From assembly GCA_008125075.1 (NCBI GenBank), contig VLTH01000002.1, forward strand, positions 2,094,777 through 2,158,776: DNA of 64,000 nt, read 5' to 3'. The stretch's first letter is position 1. Each line of letters starts with the position of its first letter. A program made the position numbers and the translations under genes. Positions 35,034 to 43,712 of the stretch are shown here, one piece after another. The notes below the pieces were generated by a model. That model saw only the letters and a program-made list of their open reading frames with translations, was not told the origin of the DNA and searched no databases. Source of the stretch: Acetivibrio alkalicellulosi. Its GTDB lineage: Bacteria > Bacillota > Clostridia > Acetivibrionales > Acetivibrionaceae.

Positions 35034-36182
35034 TTATTTCTGTGTTAGTCTCCTTTTGTAGATTCTATAATCCTCATTATAATTGCTAAAAAACCTTACT
35101 CCTTCATTTGGTAGAATACTCTCACTCTTGCCCAATACTAAAAATCCACTTATATCCAATGAGTTATAAAAATACTCTAATACTTTCTTTTGAAGATTCC
35201 TATCAAAATATATCATAACATTTCTACAAAGTATTAACTGAAATTCATTAAGTATACCTTTTTCTAAAAGACTATGCTGAAAAAATAGAATCTTTTCACT
35301 TAGAAATTTACTAACCTTAGCACAATTGCCTTTTATATCGAAATAATTATAAAAATCCTTTGTCCCTCCTGCCCTAGTATAATTATTTTTTTCAGTTATA
35401 ATTGTGTCTAAAGAATAAAATCCATTTTTTGCTTCTTCAATTATATATGGATTAATGTCAGTAGCATATATCTGAGTTTTATGAAGCATTTTTTGTTCAT
35501 TAAGGAGCATTGCCAATGAATAAGGCTCCTTTCCATTTGAACAACCTACACTCCAAATCCTAATATGGGAATATGACTTAAGATATGGCAATACCTTTTC
35601 ACGCAATATTGTATAAACTTCAGGATTCCTAAAAAATTCAGTAGTATTTATTGAAAAATCTAAAAAAAGCTGTTCAAATGCTTCCTGATCTGTAAGTATT
35701 ATTTTTTGAAATTCTTCGAAATCTTTTATTCCATACCTTATCATTGTAATTTTAATACGCCTTATAATACTCTCTATTTGATATTGAGTATAATCATAAC
35801 CATAATTCAAATTAATACTTTCAAGGAAGTGTCTAACCTTCAAATAATCAAGTTTTGACTCATTTAGCACTAAACTACTTACTAATGATTTTTTTTGCGT
35901 CATTTTATTAACATACAAACATTGTATGCCAAGTCCGTACAAGTAAGAATATAAGAAGTTTTTTATAACATAAATATTGTTTTTTTCATACTTTTGAATC
36001 TCAAGTAATTGTTCTACTATTATACCTGGAATTATATTTGCATCTAAAAAAGTAATGTGAATTTCAATATCTGCATATTTATTCAAATAACAGATAAGCA
36101 GTTTTAATTCATTTTCTTCCTCTAGTTCTCCAGTAACTGAAATATGTATAACTCCTTTACATTTATCCACATAAACACTCAA
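35034..36182 (-). CDS. CheR-type methyltransferase with N-terminal STAS-like extension
   Basis: 382 residues. SAM-dependent protein-glutamate methyltransferase: CheR_N helices (about 110-170), then the Rossmann SAM site RIWSVGCSNGKEPYSLAMLL (near 207), IYATDINPYIIEEA, and the conserved LILCRNVMIYFD. The first ~105 residues (VIHISVTGELEEENELKLLI and ADIEIHITFLDANII) resemble a STAS-like beta-alpha fold not found in ordinary CheR. No cheB is nearby. It is the last gene of a three-gene set behind two histidine kinases (72 bp after the hybrid kinase), so it probably modifies those sensors rather than chemoreceptors for flagella. Confidence 0.88.
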   Translation of the reverse strand: MSVYVDKCKGVIHISVTGELEEENELKLLICYLNKYADIEIHITFLDANIIPGIIVEQLLEIQKYEKNNIYVIKNFLYSYLYGLGIQCLYVNKMTQKKSLVSSLVLNESKLDYLKVRHFLESINLNYGYDYTQYQIESIIRRIKITMIRYGIKDFEEFQKIILTDQEAFEQLFLDFSINTTEFFRNPEVYTILREKVLPYLKSYSHIRIWSVGCSNGKEPYSLAMLLNEQKMLHKTQIYATDINPYIIEEAKNGFYSLDTIITEKNNYTRAGGTKDFYNYFDIKGNCAKVSKFLSEKILFFQHSLLEKGILNEFQLILCRNVMIYFDRNLQKKVLEYFYNSLDISGFLVLGKSESILPNEGVRFFSNYNEDYRIYKRRLTQK

Positions 36183-36253
36183 AAAATTCCACTCCCATAT
36201 GACGTTTTATATTAAATTAAATACACACTAATTGTTTGTATTTTATCATTTAA

Positions 36254-39200
36254 TCACTTTTCGATCCATGCCTTAATAATTCGTATTAATGTATCATAAT
36301 CTACAGGTTTAGATATATAGTCATTTGCTCCTGCCTCAATACATTTTTGTTTATCTTTTTTTAATGACTTTGCTGTAAGAGCTATAACAGGTATACTTTT
36401 TAGGTCTTTATCTTTTCGAATTTCTTTTATAGTTTCATATCCATTCATTACAGGCATCATTATATCCATTAATACTAAATCTATTTTATTATTACGCATA
36501 ATATTAAGAGCAGTCTTTCCATTATCCGCATCAATAATATTAGCACCATAATCTTCTAAGGCTGAAGCTAAAACAAATAGATTTCTCGTATCATCATCCA
36601 CAATTAAAATAGTTTTTTTATCTAGACTTAATGCACATTCTTTTTTCATCTTTGAAAACACATTATATTCCCTTTGATATACGTCCCTTGCTTTATGTAA
36701 AAATAGAGTAACTTCATCAAGCAATCTTTCCTCAGAATTAGCAGTCTTAATTATAACCCTATCAGAATACTTTCTTATGATCTTTTCCTGATCCATACTT
36801 AAATCTTTGCCTGTATATATAATAACAGGTGTTTTTATATTCTTTTCATTTATATATTTACATACATTAATTCCATCTCCTTCTTTTATTTCTAAGTCTA
36901 AGATCACTGCATCATAAATTGTTTTTTCTAGTTCAAATTTAGCTTGTTTTTCTGTTTCAACTACCTTTATGTTTATATCCTCACTCTCTATAAGTTCTCT
37001 TATGCACTCTTGCTGAGTTATATTATCCTCAACAACTAAAAGACATTTAGTGCTCTTTTCACTAAACGCTAACATTTTAAGTATTGCTTCTTTAATCTCT
37101 TCATCTTTTAAAGGCTTTTGATTATATCCTAATGCTCCCATTCTTTTAAGCTCATTATCCTCATCACAAACTGAAATTATATGTATGGGTATTCGACGTA
37201 GCTCAACTGTACTTTTAATTTCCCTTAATACTTCTACTCCGCTTATATCAGGAAGTTTTAAATCTAGTAAAATACCATCTACCTTATGGTTTCTTACTTT
37301 ACTAAGTCCTTCTTTTCCAGTGTATGCCACCAGAGTTTCAACCCCTAAATCTTCATTTACTTTTTTTATATAATTGACAAATTCTCTGTTGTCTTCAATT
37401 AATAAAATAACTTTTGTGTTTTTCAAATTTTTAGTTTTATCATTTTTCAGCTCATGTTTAAATAATAATTGATCATCACAATTATTACTTAAAAGTGCAT
37501 TAGGTAAATAAAACGAAAATGTACTTCCTTTTCCCTCTTTACTTAAAACCTTAATTTCTCCTTTCATATTATGTGCCAATTTTTTACTAATGGACAATCC
37601 AAGTCCTGTGCCCCCATATTTTCTTGAAATGGATCCATCGCCTTGTTGAAACTCTTCAAAAATAACCGAAAGCTTTTCTTCTGAAATTCCTATTCCCGTA
37701 TCTATTACTGAAAAAAGTACTCCTTTTTCTGTGTCTGATGTTATATTGAGTGTAACTGATCCATTGTGAGTAAACTTAAAGGCATTTGATAGAAAATTTC
37801 TTAGTATTTGTAATATTCTATTCTTATCTCCCTTAATTCTTGAATTTAGATAATCCTCAAGTATAAATTCAATATTTTTATGTTTTGCATTGCTGTCAAA
37901 CATCTGTTTGAGGTTTTCAATTAGCTCACCAGAGTTAAATGTAGTAACATTTAATTCTATCTTACCTGACTCAATTTTTGAATGATCCAAAATATCATTT
38001 ATTAGCCTTAATAGTTCCTGCCCAGCGTTGTATATAACATTTATTTTTTCCTTATCTTTTTCACACAGATCCCCGATTGGTTTTCTATTCAACATTTTTG
38101 CAAGTAAAATAATTGAATTTAAAGGAGTTCGAAGTTCATGGGACATGTTAGCTAAAAACTCTGACTTGTATTTGCTTGCCATTTCTAGTTCTTCAGTTCT
38201 CTTTATAAGCTCTTCTTTTGACCTTTCTAGATCTGAATTCTTATTGTTCAATAGATGTGACTGCTCTTCTAAGAGCTGTTGTTGTTCTTCTAATTGAGAG
38301 TTTGTTTGTTGTAGTTCCTCACTTTGTTGTTGAAGGAGTTGCTGTTGTTCCTCTAACTGGGAGTTTGTCTGCTGTAGTTCTTCTGTCTGTTGCTGAAGCA
38401 GTCTTTGCTGTTCTTCTAATACATGGTTAGCTTCTTTTAATTCATCTGCCTTCTCTCTCAACTCAATCTGAGCCTCTTCTGAAATTTTTAAAAGGTTACT
38501 AATCCTGTGATTTTGAATTGCTGAGTATAGATAACTAGAAATTATTTTCCCTGCATCTTCTAAAAAATCCTGCTTTAAAATTGTAAAGGGTTCAAATGAA
38601 GAAACTTCTATTACACCATAAAGCTCTTCCTCATATGTAAGAGGTAAGGCATATATATTTAAAGGCGCTTCGCACAAGGTACCAGTATTAATAGTAGCTT
38701 CCTGCTTTCTTATATTTCTTAATAGTATAGGCTTTTTTTCAAGAGCAGTTTGTCCCACAATACCCTCTCCAAGAGCATATTTATTTGCAAGCTTATCTCC
38801 TTCTGTAAAGGCATACGATGCGTTTATAGACAAGTATTCATCTTCACTGTTATAAAGGTACAAAATACCCCGCCCTGCATTTAAAAACCTTGAGACAAAA
38901 CTTATAGCTTTAGATGTGAGTTCAGAAATAGGCTTGTTTCCAGACAATTCATCATTTAAATTGTTACAACCATCTTTTAACCAGAACTGTTCTCTTAATT
39001 TTATAATAAGTTTATTATAATAGTCTAACATCTTTGAAATTTCATTTTTACCAGGTATGCTTACCTCAGATAATTCTCCTGTATTAGCACCAGCAAACAT
39101 TGCTTCCTGAAGGGTATTAACCTGTTTTAAAATACTATTAATTATTATAAAGAATAAAACAAAGGTTATTATTAAAAGAGCACTTAAAAAAACAGATAAC

Positions 39201-39778
39201 CTTGATATGTGTAATACTTGAATTTTTTTAGAATATTCAATGAGTTCTTTAGCAACTCCTCTTTCATTTTCGCTCAATTGTCCAAGTATATCTTCCAATT
39301 GATGTACATATTCATTATTTTTTACATTTACTATAAAAAATGCTTTGTCATGGTTATTATCCAGTACCATGTCTATTACTTCTTTTCTACTTTCTCTCCA
39401 ATCATTAAATATCTCTCTTGCTCTAGACTCTAACTGTCTTCCCTTACTTTCATGTGGTAAATTATCTCTAATAAAATCCAAATTGTTATTTATTCTCTCA
39501 TCTATTAATCTTAGCTTATCAAGTTCAAAATTCAAAGTAACGTCATCATCAAGAAGCATAATACTTCTAGTATCTCGTTGTATCTTAATTACATCAATCC
39601 ATGCTTCACTAGCAGCATTTGACACTTTCAAAGACTGATTATACATTTTATGAGAAACATTTCCAAGTTCCAATATACTATTATACACAAACAAACCAAA
39701 TACAAGAAACATAAAAATGCAGACAATAAAAATACCCGACATTCTTTTTTTTATGCTAATTTTATCAATAAACCTCAT
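36254..39778 (-). CDS. Hybrid sensor histidine kinase with three receiver domains
   Basis: 1174 residues. TM1 (about 13-32), an extracytoplasmic helical sensor with a CHASE3/4HB-like look, TM2 (about 195-216), HAMP, GAF (about 280-420), and a long Gln-rich coiled coil with 21-residue repeats (about 440-520). Then HisKA (NMSHELRTPLNS, His near 545), HATPase_c (DTGIGISEEKL, GGTGLGLSISK) and three receivers: REC1 with Asp in LLDLKLPD, REC2 with LDLEIKEGD, and REC3 with LVLMDIMMPVMNG. REC2 lacks a typical proline after its Asp, so it may be diverged. No HPt domain in the chain. Second gene of the set, 19 bp after the response-regulator kinase. Confidence 0.93.
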   Translation of the reverse strand: MRFIDKISIKKRMSGIFIVCIFMFLVFGLFVYNSILELGNVSHKMYNQSLKVSNAASEAWIDVIKIQRDTRSIMLLDDDVTLNFELDKLRLIDERINNNLDFIRDNLPHESKGRQLESRAREIFNDWRESRKEVIDMVLDNNHDKAFFIVNVKNNEYVHQLEDILGQLSENERGVAKELIEYSKKIQVLHISRLSVFLSALLIITFVLFFIIINSILKQVNTLQEAMFAGANTGELSEVSIPGKNEISKMLDYYNKLIIKLREQFWLKDGCNNLNDELSGNKPISELTSKAISFVSRFLNAGRGILYLYNSEDEYLSINASYAFTEGDKLANKYALGEGIVGQTALEKKPILLRNIRKQEATINTGTLCEAPLNIYALPLTYEEELYGVIEVSSFEPFTILKQDFLEDAGKIISSYLYSAIQNHRISNLLKISEEAQIELREKADELKEANHVLEEQQRLLQQQTEELQQTNSQLEEQQQLLQQQSEELQQTNSQLEEQQQLLEEQSHLLNNKNSDLERSKEELIKRTEELEMASKYKSEFLANMSHELRTPLNSIILLAKMLNRKPIGDLCEKDKEKINVIYNAGQELLRLINDILDHSKIESGKIELNVTTFNSGELIENLKQMFDSNAKHKNIEFILEDYLNSRIKGDKNRILQILRNFLSNAFKFTHNGSVTLNITSDTEKGVLFSVIDTGIGISEEKLSVIFEEFQQGDGSISRKYGGTGLGLSISKKLAHNMKGEIKVLSKEGKGSTFSFYLPNALLSNNCDDQLLFKHELKNDKTKNLKNTKVILLIEDNREFVNYIKKVNEDLGVETLVAYTGKEGLSKVRNHKVDGILLDLKLPDISGVEVLREIKSTVELRRIPIHIISVCDEDNELKRMGALGYNQKPLKDEEIKEAILKMLAFSEKSTKCLLVVEDNITQQECIRELIESEDINIKVVETEKQAKFELEKTIYDAVILDLEIKEGDGINVCKYINEKNIKTPVIIYTGKDLSMDQEKIIRKYSDRVIIKTANSEERLLDEVTLFLHKARDVYQREYNVFSKMKKECALSLDKKTILIVDDDTRNLFVLASALEDYGANIIDADNGKTALNIMRNNKIDLVLMDIMMPVMNGYETIKEIRKDKDLKSIPVIALTAKSLKKDKQKCIEAGANDYISKPVDYDTLIRIIKAWIEK
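38270..38430 (-). repeat. 63-bp repeats coding a Gln-rich coiled coil
   Basis: Encodes repeats of the 21-residue unit EELQQTNSQLEEQQQLLQQQ(S/T), three heptads each, linking GAF to HisKA in the hybrid kinase. Length change by whole repeats would shift the helix register by full heptads only. Confidence 0.85.
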
Positions 39779-39797
39779 TGCATATACCCCATTTTAA

Positions 39798-41072
39798 TTA
39801 ATAATAAATGTCAGAAAATTCAACATGCACCCTCTGAATAGCATCTCCCCTTAGCTTTTCTTCAAAAGGCAATTCAATATCTCTAGTTTCCGGCTCTAAG
39901 TTTGCCGGCAATTCAATAATAAAATCACTTCCCTTATTGCATTCACTTGTAGCATAGATTTTGCCGCCTTGCATCTCCACAAGTGATCTTACAAGACTTA
40001 ATCCTATTCCACTTCCCTCATTTTTTCGTGTAAGAAAATTTTCCACTTGTTTAAACCTTTCAAAAATCACCTTTAGTTTATCTTCACCTATTCCAATCCC
40101 AGTATCCTTAACAGATATTTTTATATTATTCCCATTATCCCTTACAGAAACAATAATTTCTCCACCTTTACCAGTAAACTTAATTGCATTAGAAAGAAGA
40201 TTTAATATAATGCGTTCCATGGCATTTAAGTCGCAGTAAACAGTTTTTTCTTCAATATCCGTATCAAAAATAAGGGAAATTCCTTTATTAGATGCATATT
40301 CAACAACTGATAAGGTAATCTCCTCAACAACCTCAATTATATTAAGTTTTTTTAGTTCCAATGAAAAGAATCCAGTATCAATTTTAGTGATGTCTATTAG
40401 ATTGTTCACCAACCTTAACAATCGAAAACAATTTTGCTTTTGCATGCATATCTTTTCTTTTATTTTATCCCGATCCAAAACCTGCTCATTCTTAAGGTAT
40501 GAGCTAATTATTTGAGTTGAACTAAATAAAATATTCAATGGTGTCCTAAGCTCATGAGAAATGTTTGCCAAAAATGTACTTTTTGCTTCATTTGCAGCTT
40601 CTGCTGTCTCCTTTGCAGCTCTAAGTTGCTTTGTCTGTTCACGAACTCTTTTTTCTAATACTAGATTCATTGTTCTCTCTTTTTCAATAAGCTTTAAGTA
40701 TACATTTATCCTATTAATTAGCTGGTATTCGTCTATTGGCTTTGTCAAGTAATCTACTGCGCCAATTTCAAAACCTCTTCTTTTAAATTCTTCTCCTACA
40801 AAAGAAGCAGTTAAAAAAACTATAGGTATATCACAGGACTTTTTTCTTTTTTTTATAATTGAAGCCAACTCAAAGCCATCCATTCCTTCCATATGAACAT
40901 CTAAAATCATTAAATCAATGTTTTCTTTAAATAATATTTTTAATGCCTTATCACCTGAGGCTGCTTCAATAACCTTTGCATTAATATGCTCTTTAATAAG
41001 AGTTTTTAGAGAAAAAAGATTATTAACATTGTCATCTACAATTAATATTGTATATGCTAAATTATCTGTCAT
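39798..41072 (-). CDS. Response regulator - histidine kinase hybrid
   Basis: 424 residues. An N-terminal receiver (about 8-125; acid pair VDDN, Asp in LMILDVHMEGMDG, Lys in DYLTKPIDE) is joined by a coiled coil (EKRVREQTKQLRAAKETAEA) to HisKA (NISHELRTPLN, His near 173) and HATPase_c (DTGIGIGEDKL, GSGIGLSLVRS). No membrane helix or other sensor, so its kinase output is probably gated by phosphorylation of its own receiver. First gene of a set with the membrane hybrid kinase and CheR downstream; the chain suggests a multi-step phosphorelay. The ultimate DNA-binding output is not in this set. Confidence 0.92.
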   Translation of the reverse strand: MTDNLAYTILIVDDNVNNLFSLKTLIKEHINAKVIEAASGDKALKILFKENIDLMILDVHMEGMDGFELASIIKKRKKSCDIPIVFLTASFVGEEFKRRGFEIGAVDYLTKPIDEYQLINRINVYLKLIEKERTMNLVLEKRVREQTKQLRAAKETAEAANEAKSTFLANISHELRTPLNILFSSTQIISSYLKNEQVLDRDKIKEKICMQKQNCFRLLRLVNNLIDITKIDTGFFSLELKKLNIIEVVEEITLSVVEYASNKGISLIFDTDIEEKTVYCDLNAMERIILNLLSNAIKFTGKGGEIIVSVRDNGNNIKISVKDTGIGIGEDKLKVIFERFKQVENFLTRKNEGSGIGLSLVRSLVEMQGGKIYATSECNKGSDFIIELPANLEPETRDIELPFEEKLRGDAIQRVHVEFSDIYY

Positions 41073-41166
41073 TCACTCACCACCTCCGCATACATTCTAA
41101 ATAATTGTTTTGTTATGTTACTTTCCATTTATTATTTTATATAAAAAATTCATGTTGTCAATATAT

Positions 41167-41904
41167 TTAGTACTGTACATCTAGTAGTGCCAAACCATTT
41201 GAAGGAACAGTAGGACCGGCCTTACTCCTGTTCCTCTCTATTAATATATCATTAATTTTTTGTGGCTCGATTCTTTTAAACCCTATTTCTAACAACGTTC
41301 CGGTCATAATTCTAACCATATTGTATAAAAATCCATTTCCATAAAATACAAACTCTATTATGTTACCTTCTTTTGTAATGTCTATGGAATAAAGATGTTT
41401 TATCATAGACTTCTTTTTACTTTTTAATGAACTAAAGCTTGAGAAATCATGTTCTCCAATTAAGAATTTTGCTGATAAAGCCATTTTGTCTATATCTAAA
41501 AATTCAGGAACATGTAAAGTATATTTTCTTAAAAAAGGATTGGGAAATTTATCATTCCAAACTCTATAAACATACTTTTTACTCTTTGCATGAAACCTAG
41601 CGTGAAACATTGTGTTTACATCTTCAGCCTCATAAACTACAATGTCTTCTGGAAGATATATGTTACAATAGTTTAAAAATTCTTCTCTTTTAAGAGTACT
41701 TTTTGTATGAAAGTTTGCTACCTGTTTAAAAGCATGTGCTCCTGCATCAGTTCTTCCAGAGCCTATTATTTCAATCTTTTCCCCTGTTATTCTAGAAAGC
41801 ACATTTTCAACTTTGCCCTGTATAGTCTTATCACTATCTCCAAGCCTTTGCCATCCTCTATACTTACTTCCATCATACTTAATTGTAATCTTTATATTTC
41901 TCAT
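41167..41904 (-). CDS. truA: tRNA pseudouridine synthase A
   Basis: 245 residues from the ATG at 41904 (AAGGAG 9 nt upstream); the longer frame to 41949 adds 15 residues without a better site. TruA makes pseudouridine at positions 38-40 of the tRNA anticodon arm. Visible: ITIKYDGSKYRGWQR, the catalytic Asp in GSGRTDAGAHAFKQVANF, FHARFHAKSKKYVYRVW, FLYNMVRIMTGTLLEIG. Length is normal. Its terminator region joins convergent or tandem hairpins near 42.0 kb. Confidence 0.96.
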   Translation of the reverse strand: MRNIKITIKYDGSKYRGWQRLGDSDKTIQGKVENVLSRITGEKIEIIGSGRTDAGAHAFKQVANFHTKSTLKREEFLNYCNIYLPEDIVVYEAEDVNTMFHARFHAKSKKYVYRVWNDKFPNPFLRKYTLHVPEFLDIDKMALSAKFLIGEHDFSSFSSLKSKKKSMIKHLYSIDITKEGNIIEFVFYGNGFLYNMVRIMTGTLLEIGFKRIEPQKINDILIERNRSKAGPTVPSNGLALLDVQY

Positions 41905-42010
41905 CTTAACCTGCTCCTTATTATAACTACCGTCCATTTGTTTACACACCTTTCCTTAAATGAATACCAAAAATAAGTCTTTCACTTTGCTCCAATGTTT
42001 CTATCAAAAA

Positions 42011-42031
42011 AGGTTCGGTAAAACCGAACCC
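42011..42031 (-). terminator. Terminator downstream of icd
   Basis: On the minus strand GGGTTCGGT-loop-ACCGAACC is followed by TTTTTTG. It lies about 145 bp past the icd stop, beyond a repeat element. Confidence 0.85.
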
Positions 42032-42053
42032 AAATACATAATTAACCTTTTTT

Positions 42054-42160
42054 TATGCGCGTGCCATTTGTTTGCTTCGCAAACATGCACATGCGCAACG
42101 TCATTCATTCGCTTTATACTTTTCTTTCTATGTTGGTAAGCTTTTTGCTCATGAATGTCT
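42054..42160 (+). repeat. Two-part palindromic repeat, copy 1
   Basis: The first hairpin TGCGCGTGCCATTTGTTTGC - TTC - GCAAACATGCACATGCGCA (42055-42098) is followed by TCATTCATTC ... TCATGAATGTC, the second inverted pair. Related copies: 50735-50812 and 56121-56216; the second pair alone occurs at 17775-17840. Confidence 0.75.
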
Positions 42161-42173
42161 ATTTAATTTACTT

Positions 42174-43376
42174 CTAGTTATCAAAATTCTTTCTGATTTC
42201 TTTAAGAAAATCTTCAGTATTTACTATTTTCTTTTCCTCTACTTCAGACAACTGTGCTAAATCTTTAGTCATTATACCTTTTTCAATTGTATCAATAGAT
42301 GCTTTTTCAAGTTTTTCGGCAAATTCAACAAGTTCATTTATCCCATCAAGCTCTCCACGTTTTTTCAATGCACCTGTCCATGCAAATATTGTAGCCATTG
42401 AATTTGTGGATGTTTCTTCACCTTTAAGATGTTTATAGTAGTGTCTAGTAACAGTACCATGTGCAGCCTCATATTCAAACTTTCCATCAGGAGAAACTAA
42501 AACTGAAGTCATCATTGCAAGACTACCAAAAGCAGATGCCACCATATCTGACATAACATCTCCATCATAGTTTTTACATGCCCACAACATGCCACCTTCT
42601 GACCTTACAATACGAGCTACAACATCATCAATTAATGTATAAAAATATTCAATATTGTTGGCCTCAAACTTATCCTTATACTCATTTTCAAATATTTCTG
42701 CAAATATATCTTTGAATCTATGGTCATAAATCTTAGATATAGTGTCTTTAGTAGAAAACCACAAGTCAATTTTTTGATCAAGTGCATAATTAAAACATGC
42801 CCTTGCAAAACTCTTTATAGAATCATCTGTATTATGCATACCAAGTATAATACCTGGACCATCAAAATCATGAATTGTTTGTCTTGATACTTCTCCACTT
42901 TCAGAAGTAAAAACAAGTTCTGCTTTTCCTGCTGATGTTGCATGGAATTCAACATCCTTATATACATCACCATATGCATGCCTTGCAATTACAATAGGCT
43001 TTTCCCATGTTTTTACAAAAGGTTTTATGCTCTGAGCAATTATTGGTGCTCTAAAAACTGTTCCGTCTAGCAGTGCTCTTATTGTACCATTAGGGCTTTT
43101 CCACATTTTCTTTAATTTATACTCTTCAACCCTTTGAGCATTAGGAGTAATTGTGGCACACTTAACACCTACGCCATACTTTTTTATTGCCATAGCTGAA
43201 TCAATTGTCACCTGATCATCTGTTTTGTCCCTATTTTCAAGTCCTAAGTCATAATACTCACTTTTAAGTTCAACATATGGTTCAATAAGTATATCCTTTA
43301 TCATTTTCCATATTATACGGGTCATTTCATCTCCGTCTATTTCTACTAGTGGAATATTCATTTTTATTTTGCTCAT
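42174..43376 (-). CDS. icd: NADP-dependent isocitrate dehydrogenase, eukaryotic-like dimer type
   Basis: 400 residues, AGAGGAG upstream of ATG. Oxidative decarboxylation of isocitrate to 2-oxoglutarate in the TCA branch that supplies glutamate. The sequence is of the eukaryote-like subfamily: [73 protein letters not shown], and [20 protein letters not shown], which carries the NADP-binding arm. Length and motifs are complete. No citrate synthase or aconitase is adjacent, so it stands alone, divergent from an ftsH-type gene. Confidence 0.96.
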   Translation of the reverse strand: MSKIKMNIPLVEIDGDEMTRIIWKMIKDILIEPYVELKSEYYDLGLENRDKTDDQVTIDSAMAIKKYGVGVKCATITPNAQRVEEYKLKKMWKSPNGTIRALLDGTVFRAPIIAQSIKPFVKTWEKPIVIARHAYGDVYKDVEFHATSAGKAELVFTSESGEVSRQTIHDFDGPGIILGMHNTDDSIKSFARACFNYALDQKIDLWFSTKDTISKIYDHRFKDIFAEIFENEYKDKFEANNIEYFYTLIDDVVARIVRSEGGMLWACKNYDGDVMSDMVASAFGSLAMMTSVLVSPDGKFEYEAAHGTVTRHYYKHLKGEETSTNSMATIFAWTGALKKRGELDGINELVEFAEKLEKASIDTIEKGIMTKDLAQLSEVEEKKIVNTEDFLKEIRKNFDN

Positions 43377-43712
43377 TTTAACTCGCTCCTCTCAGATTTT
43401 TTTATATTTATGTAATATAATTCTCTGTATAAAATACCCTATTATTTTAAAATAAATTCTAACATTAATCAAGCAGCACAAATAAATAGAGCATTTTTCA
43501 TTCTATTAACCTTTTAGGAAAGTATAATTCATTAATTCCTTGGATTATTTAAAGCTAGAAAAAGTTATAGTTGGTACTATTTATTTATAGGTATATCTTA
43601 TTATTTTTGGTTCTTTTGATGGATAGAAAAAAAAAGAATAGTTTGATAAAATAATTGTGTGTGCAATATCTTTATATATTTAAGCCTTCTATTAAGTGAA
43701 AGGCGGTATTTT
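43377..43712. other. Divergent intergenic region icd / ftsH
   Basis: AT-rich and non-coding. It must hold promoters for both genes, but none is clear enough to place. No repeat family member seen. Confidence 0.5.
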
